A DNA stretch of 64,000 nt from Microcebus murinus (taxonomy: Eukaryota > Chordata > Mammalia > Primates > Cheirogaleidae). Location: positions 56,063,001 to 56,127,000 of the forward strand of contig NC_134120.1 in NCBI RefSeq assembly GCF_040939455.1, given 5' to 3'. A program made the position numbers and the translations under genes. Numbering within the stretch: position 1 is the first letter of the stretch; each line of letters starts with the position of its first letter. Positions 1 to 10,905 of the stretch are shown here, in pieces. Below the pieces are notes generated by a model. That model was not told where the DNA came from and ran no database searches. It saw only the letters and a list, made by a program, of their open reading frames with translations.

Positions 1-2039
1 TTTTAAAATTTTTCTAGAGATTCCTTCTTTGAGCTGTGTGTTATTTAGAAATATATTGCATAATCTTTATATATATTGAGATTTTTCAGTTATCTTTCTG
101 TTATGAATTTCTAGTTTGATTTCACTGTGGTTTGAAAACAGACATTATATGATTTCTATTCTTTTAAATTTGTTAAGGTGTGCTTTATAGCCCAGAATGT
201 GGTCTAGCTTGGAAACTGTTAACATGTGAGCTTAAGATGAATGTTTCTGCTCCTGTTGTTGGATGATAATCTATAGATCTGAATTATATCTAGTTGATTG
301 ATGATGTTGTTTGATTTTACAATGTCCTTGCTGATTTTATACCTGCTGGGACTTTCCATTTCTGACAGAGGAGTTTTGAAGTATTCAATAGTAATAGTGG
401 ATTCATCTATTCCTCTTGGCAGTTTTTGCCTTACATATTTTGATACTTTCTTGTTAGGTGCACATGTGCTGAGGATTATTATGTACTCTTGGAGAGTTGA
501 CCTGTTATCATTATGTAATGCCCCTCTTCATCCCTAATGAGTTTCCTTGCTTTGAAATCTGCTCTGTCTGAAATTAACATAGCTACTTCTGCTTTCTTTG
601 GGTTAGTTTTGGCATGTTATATCTTTTTCTATCCATTTACTTTTAAATTGTGTCTTTATATTTAAAGTGGGTTTATTTTAGACAACATATAATTGGGTCT
701 TGTTTTTTGATCCATTCTGACAATCTTCAATCTTTATCTTTTAATTGACATATTTAGGCAACTGATGTTCAAAGTGATTATTGATATAGTTAGGCGAATA
801 TTTACCATATTTGTTACTTTTTTCTATTTGTTTCCCTTATTCTTAGTTCCTATTTTTGTCTTACATTCTTTTTCTGCCTTTTGTGGTTTCAATTGAGCAT
901 TTCATGTGATTTCAATTTTTTCCTTTCTTAGTGTGTCACTTTTTTATTTTACTTTTTTTTTTTAGTGGCTGCCTTAAAGTTGCAATATGCATTTACAACT
1001 AATACAAGTCCACTTCCAAATAACACCAAACCTCTTCATAGGTATTGTGAATTCTCTATATTATAATAACAAAATAATCCTATTTTTTCCTCCTGCCCTT
1101 GAATCATTGCTGTCATCCATTTCACTTATATATAAGCATACACATCATGTATATGATATATATATGTAAGCATACCTAACTGAACACATTGTTGCCATTA
1201 TTATTTTGAACAAAGTGTTCTATGAGAGATCAATTAATAATAACAAAAATAAAAGTTTTATTTTAACTTCATTTATTCCTTCTTCAATTCTCTTCCTTTT
1301 TTATGAAGATCCAAGTTTCTACCTATATTATTTTCCTTCTCTCTAAATAAATTCTGTTAACATTTCTTTCAAGGTCGGTCTACTGGCAGCAACACATTCC
1401 CTCAATTTTTGTTTGTTGGAGAAGTTTTTATTTCTTTTTTACTTTTGCAGGATAACCTTGCAGGGCACAGAATTCTCAGTTGGTAGTTTTTTTCCTCAAT
1501 GATTTAAATAGTTCACACTACTCTCTTCTTGCTTGCATGGTTTCTGAGGAAAAGTTGGATATAATTCTTATCCTTTTTTTTCTCTATAGGTAGGTTCCTC
1601 ACCCCCCAGTTTCTTTAAGAATTTTTTCTTTATCTTTGATTTTATGTAGTTTGAAAATCATATACCTAGTTGTAGTTTTTTGGCATTTATCCTGCTTGGT
1701 GTTCTCTGAGCTTCCTAGATCTGTGTTTCGGTGTTTGACATTAATTAGGGGGAAATTCTTAGTCATTATTGTTTCAAATGTTTTTTTCTATTCCTTTCTC
1801 TCTTTTATCTCCTTATAGTATTCCCATTAAACACACGTTACATCTGTTATAGTTGTCCCACAGTCCTTGGATATCCTGGGTTGTTTTTTCAGTCTTTGTT
1901 CTCTTGCTTTTCAATTTTGGAGATTTCTATCAATATATTCTCAAGCTCAGAAATTGTTTGCTCGCCCATATCCAGTCTACTAATAAGTCCATCAAGGGTA
2001 TTCTTTACTTCCGTTACAGTGATTTTGATATCACAGTTC

Positions 2040-2110
<71 letters not shown>

Positions 2111-2520
2111 CTCTTTCTTTCTTTCCTTTTTTTGTTTCTTTCTTTGGATTTCCTTCTCTCTGCTTACATAACCCATGTGTTCTTGCATGTTGTTGACTTT
2201 ATTCATTAGAGCCCTTAGCATATTGATTATTGTTGTTTTAAATTCCCTGCCTGATAAGTCCTGCATCTGTGCCATGTCTCATTCTGATTCTTGGTCTGTC
2301 TCTTCAAATTGTTGTTTTCTATATACCTTATACTTTCTTTCAGATAGCCAGATGAGCTGCTGTAAATAGGTCTTTAGTGATGTTATGGTAAGGTGTGAGG
2401 GCAAGGGAATCATTCTATAGTCCTATAATTAGGTCTCAGTCTTTCAGTGAGCCTGTGCCTCTGGATGAGATCTTCATAAGTGCTCCTCACTCTCCCCCAC
2501 TCCTTAACACTGGAGCTATC
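1..2520 (-). mobile_element. LINE-1 (5' half), antisense
   Basis: Plus-strand text matches the antisense of the L1/HAL1 5' half in order: agaatgtggtctagcttgga, ttatcattatgtaatgcccc, aaatctgctctgtctgaaat, caggataaccttgcagggca, ctgcttacataacccatgtg, cattagagcccttagcatat and aaattccctgcctgataagt. No frame longer than about 130 codons is intact. A TTTC microsatellite has expanded inside it. Confidence 0.75.
2041..2146. repeat. (TTTC)n microsatellite
   Basis: About 17 pure CTTT units (2041-2110), then imperfect copies to about 2146. It gives Phe-Leu-Ser open frames on the plus strand and a Lys-Glu-Arg-Lys repeat on the minus strand, none of them genes. Confidence 0.97.
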
Positions 2521-3471
2521 GGATTCATTAAACAAATACTACTAGGCCTAAGGAAAGAAACAAAGAGCAATAAAATAATAGTGAGGAACTTCAACACTCT
2601 ACCGACATGAGTAGACAGATTATCAAGGCAGAAAATAAAGAAACACTAGATTTCAGCTGGACTCTAGAACAAATAGACCTAAGAGATATTTATAGATCAA
2701 TCTGCCCCAAAACTGCAGAATATACATTCTTCTCACAAGCACATATAACATTTTCTAAGACAAGCCATATATTAGTCCACAAAAAAACCCAATAAATTTT
2801 AAAAAATCAAAATCATATCGAGTATCTTTTCAGACCACAATGGAATAAAACTAGAAATTATCCAAAGAGGAACTATCAAACCTTTACAAAGACGTGGAAA
2901 TTAAATAACCTGCTCCTGAGTGGACTCTGAGTCAATGATGAAATCAAGATGGAAAATAAAAATTTTTTTGAAATGAATGATAACAGTGACACCAGTTATC
3001 AAAATGTCTGGGCTACAGCAACAGCAGTGCTAAGAGGAAAGTTTGTAGGGCTAAATGCCTACATCAAAAAGACAAAAAGATCATAAATTAACAACCTAAT
3101 GTTATATATCAAGGAACTAGAAAAACAAGAACACCAAATCCAAAGCTGGAAGAAGACAAGAAATAACAAAGATCAGAGCAGAAGTGAACAAAATTGAAAT
3201 AAAAAAAATTACGAAGGATCAATGAAACAAGAAGTTGGTTCTTTGAAAAGATAAAGAAAATTGATAGACCACTAGCTAGATTAACCAAGGGAGAAGGTTC
3301 AAATAAGCTCAATTAGAAATGAAAAAGGAGACATTACAACTGATACCATGTAAAGACAAAAGATCATTCAAGACTACTATGAATACCTCTATCCACACAA
3401 ACAAAAAAATCTAGAGGAAATAGTTCCTGGAAACATACAACCCCCCTAAGCTTGAATCAGAAAGAAATAGA

Positions 3472-3815
3472 GGCCGGGCGCTGTGGCTCACGCCTGTAAT
3501 CCTAGCTCTTGGGAGGCCGAGGCAGGCGGATTGCTCAAGGTCAGGAGTTCAAAACCAGCCTGAGCAAGAGCGAGACTCCGTCTCTACTATAAATAGAAAG
3601 AAATTAATTGGCCAACTGATATATATATAAAAAAATTAGCCGGGCATGGTGGCACATGCCTGTAGTCCCAGCTACATGGGAGGCTGAGGCAGGAGGATTG
3701 CTTGAGCCCAGGAGTTTGAGGTTGCTGTGAGCCAGGCTGACGCCACGGCACTCACTCTAGCCTGGATAACAAAGCGACACTCTGTCTCAAAAAAAAAAAA
3801 AAAAAAAAAAAAAAA
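3472..3815 (+). mobile_element. Full-length strepsirrhine Alu with 12-bp target duplication
   Basis: Starts ggccgggcgctgtggctcac and shows both arms: an A/T-rich middle (gaaattaattggccaactga then tatatataaaaaaattagcc), the right arm with gaggttgctgtgagccaggc and gctgacgccacggcactcac, and a poly(A) tail (3789-3815). The gacgccacggcactcactct wording is characteristic of lemur and loris Alus rather than human AluS or AluY. It is flanked by gaaagaaataga at 3460-3471 and 3816-3827, a perfect 12-bp duplication, so it inserted into the L1 by target-primed reverse transcription. Confidence 0.97.
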
Positions 3816-4215
3816 GAAAGAAATAGAAATTAGAACAGACCAATGACTGGTAGTGAGAATGAACCTGTAACAAAAAATCTCCCAACAGCAAAAAAAAGCC
3901 CAGGACCAAGCGGATTCACAGCCAAATTCTACCAGAGATATAAAAACGAACTGATACAATCCTACTGAAACTTTTCCAAATGATCAAGAGAGAGGAAATC
4001 CTCCCTAACTCATTCTGTGAAGCCAATATCACCCTGATACCAAAGCCAAGAAAGAACACAACAAACAAACAAAATGAGAGACCAATATCCCTCATGAATA
4101 TAGATGCAAAAATCTGTAACAAAATACTAGCAAACTGAATCCAACAACATGTCAAAAATACCATGATCAAGTGGGTTTCATCCCAGGAATGAAAGGGTAG
4201 TTCAACACATGCTAG

Positions 4216-5222
4216 TCAGTTGGCTATAAATACTAAATCTAAGGATTTATTTCTGGGTTCACTACTATGTTCCACTGATCTGTATGTATGTTTTTATACT
4301 CACATTATGCTGTTTTGGTTATATAAGCTTGTAATTATTTTAAATTTGGATAGTTTGATGCCTCCATTTTGTTCTTTTTGCTCAGTATTGCTTTTTCTAT
4401 TGGGCTATCCTGTGGTTCCATACACATTTTAGGATTTTTTCCCTCTATTTTTTGTGCAGAATTTCATTGATATTTTGATAAGGATTGCATCAAATATGTA
4501 GATTGCTTTGGGTAGTATGGTCATTTTAACAACATTAGATTAAATCTTCTGATCCATGCATGAGCATATGATGTATTTTCATTTGTTGTGTCCTCTTCAA
4601 TTCTTTTTATGAATGTTTGCAGTTTTCCTAGTAGAGATATTTCATCTCTTGGTTAAATTTATTCTTAGGTGTTTTGTGTGCGTGCATGCACTATTGTAAA
4701 TGAGATTGTTTTCTTGATTTTTTTGTTGGTTAGTTCATTATTGGTGTATATAAATGCTATGCATTTTTGTATGTTGATTTTGTATCTTGCAACTTTATTG
4801 AATTTGCTTATTAGTTCTAAGAGTTTTTTGGTGAAGTCTTCAGGTTTTTCTAGATATAAGATCATGTCATCTGCAAAGAGGGATAAATTGATTTCTTCTT
4901 TTCCAATTTGGATGTCTTTTATTTCTTTTTCTTGCCTTATTGCTCTGGCTAGAATTCCCAATACTATGTTAAATAAGAGTGATGAAAGTGGGCATACTTG
5001 TCTTACTCTAGTTCTTAGAGGAAAGCCTTCCAGTTTTTCCCCATTCATTATAATATTAGCTGTGAGTTTACTATTTGTGGCCTTTATTGTGTTGAGGCAT
5101 GTAACTTCTATGCCTAGTTTATTGAGACTGTTGGTCATGAAGGATGTTGAATTTTATCAAATGATTTTTCCTGTTTTTATTGTGATGATTATATGGGTTT
5201 TGTCCTTCATTCTGCCAGTACA
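4216..5222 (-). mobile_element. Inverted L1 ORF2 segment with reverse-transcriptase core
   Basis: Minus-strand open frame 4665-5138 (157 codons) carries reverse-transcriptase motifs: a [12 protein letters not shown] segment and the catalytic FADDMI block followed by LYLEKP. This is the L1 ORF2 fingers-palm region. It is a fragment without start, endonuclease or full RT domain, so it encodes no functional enzyme. Orientation is opposite to the L1 parts on both sides. Confidence 0.85.
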
Positions 5223-6314
5223 ATGATGGTGACGTAAGGATACACATGAAGATCAATGGCATAGAAGATACAGTCCAGTGAAACCTGAAATTGGTCAGTG
5301 ATATTCCACAAAAGGGACAAAGAAATCAAATGGGGACAGAATAGAATTCAACACATGGTGCTGGAACAATTATATATCTGTATGGGAATTTTTTTTTCAA
5401 TCTTCCGCCCTTCTGATACATAACACCCAACAATTGACTTGAAATGGATTATAGACCTAAATGTAAGACATTTAGGTCTATAAGCTTAGGTTATAAATTA
5501 TATAGCAGAAAACATAAGAGAAAGTTTTATAATTTTGAGATAGTCAAAGATTTATTAGGTAGGACACAAAAGTCATGAACAATTAAAGGAAAAATATAAT
5601 TTAAACTTTATCAAAGTTAAAAACTTAAGAAAATTAAAAGGTGAGACAAAGACTGAGAAAAATATTAACAAAACTAGTATCAGATTAGGGATTTGTGTTA
5701 AAAATATAAAATATAAAGACAACTGTATTTTTCACATGGGCAAAAGATCTGAAGACACTTTACATATGATAAATGAATAACCAGGAAACACATGGCCAGT
5801 ATCTCTGGTCATCAAGAAAAATGCACATTAAAACTCCCATGAGATAGAGCCCCAAACCCACTAGAACACCTAAAATTTAAAAGCATAATAGTAAATGTTG
5901 GCAGAGATATGGAGTTAATGGAACTTTCATATATTGCTCATGGGAATTCCACTAATTTGGAAAACAATTTAGCAATCTCTGATAAAGTTTAGGCACTCTT
6001 ACATGCCATCCAGCAATTCCACACTGGCAGGTATACTATCCACCCAAAAGAAATAGTGCCATATGTTCAAGAATTTAAAATGAATATTCCTAGAAGCATT
6101 TTTTTATAATAGTCCCAAACTGGAAACAACCTAATATCAATTAATTAGTAAATGGATAAAGAACTGTTGGTATATTCATACAATGGAATACCACTTAGGA
6201 ATAAAAAATAGCACTACTATTTGTATTTGGCCCTTCAATGTTAACTTCCTTGCATTGCTACTTAATGGTTCAAATATATGTTCTGTTGTCTCCACTAGAC
6301 TGGAAACTTCTAGA

Positions 6315-6525
6315 ACAGAGATTGGCAAACCTTTTCTATTAAGGAGTATACAGTGAGTATTTTTGGCTTTGTTGGCCATACCATCTCTGTTATACCTATT
6401 TAACTGCTACAGTGACACAAAAGCAGCAAAGACAGTACTTATAATAAAGACCATGGATGTGTTCCAATAAAATTTTCTTTTCAAAAACAGGTGGCAGACT
6501 TCTGGTTTCTGGGTTCCCCACTTTA
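6315..6525. mobile_element. MER20-like hAT element
   Basis: cagagattggcaaacctttt at the left, then tttggctttgttggccatac, tctctgttatacctatttaa, gtgttccaataaaattttct and caaaaacaggtggcagactt follow the order of the MER20-type non-autonomous hAT element. The right terminus is degenerate. Confidence 0.65.
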
Positions 6526-7064
6526 AAGAAGTTAGGAGTTGCTATTATATCCTAACAATAAGTAAAAAGCTGAACAAACTGAAAAATCAATAACTCTTCC
6601 TGGGTACATAAGAGAGGCGAGGACACTGGGTAAACCACTGCTCCCAAGACAGGAAAGAGAGGTGAACACAGGGAGTCAGGCTTGCTGGGGCATAGACTCA
6701 TGAGCAGAAACTGTGGTGATTATTCATGCTGGGCATGAAAACCTGAACTGCATTTGGAAAATTGCTGGAGGTTCAATATGGAGGAGTATGAAGGACCTAG
6801 TTATAGGAGAGTCTTCATACTTTTGTGAGTTTTGCCTCCAGGAGCCTGGCCAGGTTCTCATAGTAAAGATTGGAGAAGAATCCCTAATGCTTCTAGCAAG
6901 GGGAAGAAAAAGAACTCTTCTGAAATACACCAGAGCAATCTGTTATTAAAAAGGTCTTTCCTCACCTGCCAGCATTTTATCAGAGTCTAAATGACTTGAG
7001 GGAACAGAAATATCCAACCCCAGCACACTCTAACTATCCTGTCCCACACAAGGTACTAAACTAT
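6526..7064. other. Unassigned sequence between L1 copies
   Basis: No gene recognised. A 78-codon plus-strand frame at 6713-6949 has no similarity I know. The text resembles the L1 5'-UTR/ORF1 boundary of old L1s but is not clear enough to call. Confidence 0.4.
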
Positions 7065-8778
7065 ATATCTAGGATTGTTATATCTTCTTGTTGAATTGAT
7101 CACTTTATCATTATATAATGATCTTCTTTGTTTTTATTTTTAAATTGTTGATTTAAAGTATGTTTTATCTGACATAAGAATAGTCACTTCTGCTCACTTT
7201 TGGTTTCCATCTGAATGGAATATTTTTCCATCCCTTTACCTTGAATCTATGAGAATCTTTAGGAGTTAAGTGGGTCTCTTGATGAAAGCAGTTATTTGGA
7301 TTTTTAAAAATTCATTTTGCCAATCAATATCTTTTAAGTGGGACATTAGACCGTTTATATTTAAGGTTAATATTGATATGTGAGACACTGTTCCCATCAT
7401 CATGTTGATTGTTATCTAGTTGCTTTGTATTATCCAATGCATTACTGTTTTATAAGCTATATGAATTGTATACTTTTCAGTGTTTTTATACTGGCGAGCA
7501 TTGACATTTTGTTTTGATGTTTAGAACTCTTTTGAAAATTTCTTGTAGGGCCTGTCTAGTGGTAGCAAGTTCTCTTAGTGTTTGTTTGTCTGAGAAACAC
7601 TTTATTTCTTCTTGATTTATATAACTTAGTTTTGTAACATACAACATTCTTGGCTGACAAGTTGTTCTGTTTAAGAAGACTAAAGCTAGGTCCCCAATTG
7701 CTACCAGCTTGCAGGGTTTCTGCTGAGAAATCTGCTGTTAGTCTCATGGGTTTTCCTTTATAAGTTGTTTGATCCTACTGTCTCATTCCTCTTAACATTT
7801 TCTCCCTCACATTGACTTTAGGCAGTCTGATATCTATGTGCCTTGGTGATGTCCATTTTGCAATGAATCTCCCAAAAGTTCTTTGAGCTTCTTATATCTT
7901 GATGTTTAAATCTCTAGCAAGACCAGGGAATTTTTCCTCAATTATTCCCTCTTTTTCAAACTTTTTCTTTGTCTTTTTCTCCTTCAAGGATAATATGATT
8001 CTCAGGTTTAGGTGTTTTACATAATCCTATATTTCTCAAAGACTTTGTTCATTTCTTTTAATTCTTTTTCTTTATTTTTGTGTGACTGGGTTAATTCTAA
8101 AGACTTATCTTCAAAGAAAATCTTTCTTTTGCTTGGTCTAGTCTATTGCTAAAAATTTCTACTGTGTTTTGTATTTTCCTAAATGAATTTTTTATTTCCA
8201 GAAATTTGGTTTTTTAAAATATATCTATCCCTTTAGTAAACTTTTCATTTGTATTCTGAACTATTTTCTTGATTTCTTTGAGTTTGTTTCCACTTTCTCT
8301 TGGATCTCTTTGAGCTTCCTTATGGTCCATATATTTAATTCTTTATCATTTCAGTGTTTTCATTTTGGTTGAGATCCATTGCTTGAGAGTCAGTGTGATC
8401 TTTTTGTGAGGTCATTACACTCTGTTTTTTCATGCTGTTAGGATTCTTGATTCTTTCTCATCTTTAGAAGATGTCACTTCTTATTTTTCAATTTATTTTT
8501 CTTTAGGTGGGGCTTTTTCCCCTTAAGGGTGTGACTGTAGTATATGTTGCATAGGAGCCTTTGGCTTTGCTTGTGGGTGCTTGCAGGAGGCCAAGGCTCT
8601 GAATGAATTCCTTGGTTAGAGATAGCTTTAGTGTGGTGGTTTTCTCAAATGCTAGTTATTTGCAGGTTGTAGTGGTGGTGCACTGTGTGTGTGGGCAGGT
8701 TTCCTGCCTGCTGAGAAGGGGAGATAGAGGTCTCTGGAATCTTACTTTGTTCCCCAGTGCTGTACACTTCTAATAGCA
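7065..8778 (-). mobile_element. Second LINE-1 (5' half), antisense
   Basis: Plus-strand text runs through the same antisense L1 landmarks as the copy at 1-2520: ctttatcattatataatgat, tttgttttgatgtttagaac, ttctcttagtgtttgtttgt, ggtttctgctgagaaatctg, atctatgtgccttggtgatg and tgaggtcattacactctgtt. Better preserved than the copy at 1-2520. It leads directly into the left arm of a large inverted repeat. Confidence 0.8.
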
Positions 8779-8991
8779 TGAGTTATATTGAGACACCCAG
8801 TGTAGTCTCCAGGACAGTAAGTGACACTTGTGGTTAAGAGTTGGCCAAGCCCTGTACAATCTTGTCAGCCAATGTGGTGATGAACTGTATAAGTTGAAGT
8901 CCCTGCCAGTAGGTTGTGCTTGCAGGAGAACACTGGTTATGGTGATGTTTGTGGGATTTATGCTTGGCCTTAGTTAATCAGGAGCAATACT
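8779..8991 (+). repeat. Inverted repeat, left arm (213 bp)
   Basis: From tgagttatattgagacaccc to cttagttaatcaggagcaat. Its reverse complement matches 9779-9988 with five substitutions and one 3-bp gap, about 97% identity. The arm is joined on its left to an antisense L1. Confidence 0.93.
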
Positions 8992-9331
8992 TGGATGTTT
9001 CAGGTGATAGGGAGGGACTTGGAACTCTCAAGGGACCCTTTTCTGTGCTCCACCACCATGGAAGTGGATGGGGCTGGCAAATCTGGCTGTGGCTGGGTCA
9101 CGTAAGCCCATGTCCAGGCCCCCCAAAAGCAGGCACAAGTGCTGTCCCAAAGGGAAATGGGGGTCTTCCAGGAAGGGGTGGAGGTGCCCCCACCATGCCA
9201 AAGAATTTGCTTCTGGGACAGGGACAGTCTGGATCCCACAGTCCAGCAGGTGCTAGTGGGGTTTGCTCAGCTCCTACTCCTCTGACCCAGCATTATTAGC
9301 AGTAGGCCAAACCTGCTAGGCCAGTCTAAAG
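8992..9331. other. Spacer of the inverted repeat, left part
   Basis: GC-rich, with small open frames on both strands (8949-9299 plus, 9000-9239 minus) that are not recognisable proteins. Could be L1 5' UTR or unrelated sequence. It is not matched by the right part of the spacer. Confidence 0.4.
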
Positions 9332-9658
9332 TGTCGCGCCCGCCTCGCCAGCAAGGAAGACGCGGCAACTGGAGTTCTTCTGACAGTGCTTTAATGGGGT
9401 TCCCTTTAGACTTACATGATGCGGAAGACCCTGAGCACAAGCTCTCACACACTTATATACTCTAAGGAAGGAGGGAAGTGATGGGGACAGGTTAAAAGCG
9501 CGCGAGGGTTATTACTGATAGGCCAAGCTAAGATCCTTCATATGCATACTTATAGAACAGGCCAGGACTTACTCTGCGCATGCGCTGAACTTGTTTACTA
9601 CAGGCGGGCCACCGGAAATCGGCGCCATCTTGTAATGGCGTTGTCACCGCGCCCCACA
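9332..9658 (-). mobile_element. Solo LTR of an ERV2/ERVK-like endogenous retrovirus
   Basis: 327 bp, on the minus strand starting tgtggggcgcggtgacaacg and ending gcgggcgcgaca, so TG...CA. It is flanked by identical 5-bp copies taaag (9327-9331 and 9659-9663). Reading the minus strand: an acaagatggcgcc motif and gcgcatgcgc in U3 (both typical of ERVK- and IAP-like LTRs), a TATA-like gagtatataagtg (about 9453-9465), an ATTAAA poly(A) signal (9390-9395) and a GC-rich U5. No internal retroviral genes, so it is a solo LTR left by LTR-LTR recombination. CpGs are still frequent, suggesting youth. Confidence 0.85.
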
Positions 9659-9663
9659 TAAAG

Positions 9664-9778
9664 GGGTTTGCATTTAGGTTACAAGCTTACTTTAGGCCAC
9701 CATCCTTCCTTCTTAGGCCAGAAAACACAGCTGCCCCAGCCATTCCTGGAGGGAGGAGCATTGTGCCACACTCTCCTC
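9664..9778. other. Spacer of the inverted repeat, right part
   Basis: 115 bp between the solo LTR and the right arm (ggggtttgcatttaggttac to ccacactctcctc). No feature recognised. Confidence 0.4.
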
Positions 9779-9988
9779 AGTATTGCTCCTAATTAACTAA
9801 GGCCAAGCATAAATCCCACAAACATCACCATAACCAGTGTTCTCCTGCAAGCACAACCTACTGGCAGGGACTTCAACTTGTACAGTTCATCACATTGGCT
9901 GACAAGATTGTACAGGGCTTGGCCAACTCTTAACCACAAGTGTCACCTACTGGCCTGGAGACTAAACTGGGTGTCTCAATATAACTCA
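9779..9988 (-). repeat. Inverted repeat, right arm (210 bp)
   Basis: From agtattgctcctaattaact to gtgtctcaatataactca. It pairs with 8779-8991. The match stops abruptly at both ends: outside, 8771-8778 and 9989 onward share nothing; inside, the spacer sequences differ as well. Confidence 0.93.
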
Positions 9989-10905
9989 GCTGTGCCCCTG
10001 AGGGCTCTTTCCCTACTTGAGATCAATTCACAGATCTCCTTCTCATGCCTGTGAATGATGTGACCAAGTCCTTGGGGGTGGGACAAGACCAGGCCAGGCG
10101 ACGTGTCATGACAAGACTCAGGCCCCCTGAGTTCAAGTGCTGACTTTGGTAGGCAGACGTGGGGCCCAGGCTGCCTGCAGAACACTCAGGCAGGTCAAGG
10201 GCAGTTATGCTGCAGGACAGCTACCAGGAGGGGCATGCATGCCCCTCTCTGCAGGAGCAGCCAAGTAGGCAGCTCTGGAGAAGGCTGGCAGGCCACCCAC
10301 TCCAAACACCCCTTGGTCCTCTAGTAGCCCACAGCTGTAATGGCGAAACCTGACTTTGCAGCACAAGAGATCGCCTGGGTTCCCATCTCCCTCCCAGGCC
10401 AGACAGTGGCAGCGGCAGCATCAGGACAAGGCTCAGAGCCTTGGTGGTACAGATTGGCTCCGTGCTGCAGGCACCTGGAGTTGGGAAGCCTGGGGGACTC
10501 CACGTGAGTTCAAGCTGGGCCTCTTTGTCATCTCCAGGCAGATCCCAGTGCCACTCTGGAGGCCTGTGGGGGCTGAGGGGCTCTTCTGTGGCTAAAATTG
10601 TGAGGGTCCAAGGTAGGACTGTGGAGCCCCAAGAGTCTCTCACTTACTCCTTCCCTGGGCCCAGGGCCAGCGGCCACTCGAGGCTGTCACCTGAGCAGAC
10701 AGCCCCACGTCCCTTCTTCACCTGCAAGGTCTGCTGCCACCGCTTTGCTATGTTCACGCCTTCATCCTCTGATGTCTTGTTAGAAGTGTGGGCATCTGAT
10801 GGACGTCCTGACTCTTGTCCGATGAAGAGGTGCACACCAGCGGCCTCGCAGGAACTCGCCTCACTGCCTCATCTTTATAATTTGGAGTTGCTGCTTCTAT
10901 ACCCA
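9989..10905. other. GC-rich stretch without recognised gene
   Basis: Several overlapping frames of 60-155 codons on both strands (the longest 10441-10908 plus and 10221-10643 minus). None has a recognisable domain, a run of conserved motifs or splice signals. Overlap on both strands points to composition rather than coding. Possibly the GC-rich 5' region of a repeat. Confidence 0.4.

Larger units (their letters stand above)
2522..6210 (+). mobile_element. LINE-1 ORF2 and 3' end, sense, with an internal inverted segment
   Basis: 2522-4213 is sense ORF2 from the endonuclease domain (ttcagctggactctagaaca, caaatagacctaagagatat, ttctcacaagcacatataac) to the start of the reverse transcriptase (gtgggtttcatcccaggaat). 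4216-5222 is the next part of ORF2 but inverted. 5223-6210 is sense again to the 3' end of ORF2 (actggaaacaacctaatatc, catacaatggaataccactt). The parts are collinear when the middle is flipped. An Alu sits in the first part at 3472-3815. Multiple frameshifts; not active. Confidence 0.85.

Noticed and set aside
1889..2275. 128-codon minus-strand frame with a Lys-Glu-Arg-Lys repeat
   Set aside because: The repeat is the translation of the (TTTC)n microsatellite inside an antisense L1; the flanks are L1 ORF1-like debris.
4665..5138. Host reverse transcriptase gene
   Set aside because: The FADDMI frame is a fragment of L1 ORF2 within a rearranged L1, without a start or the other domains.
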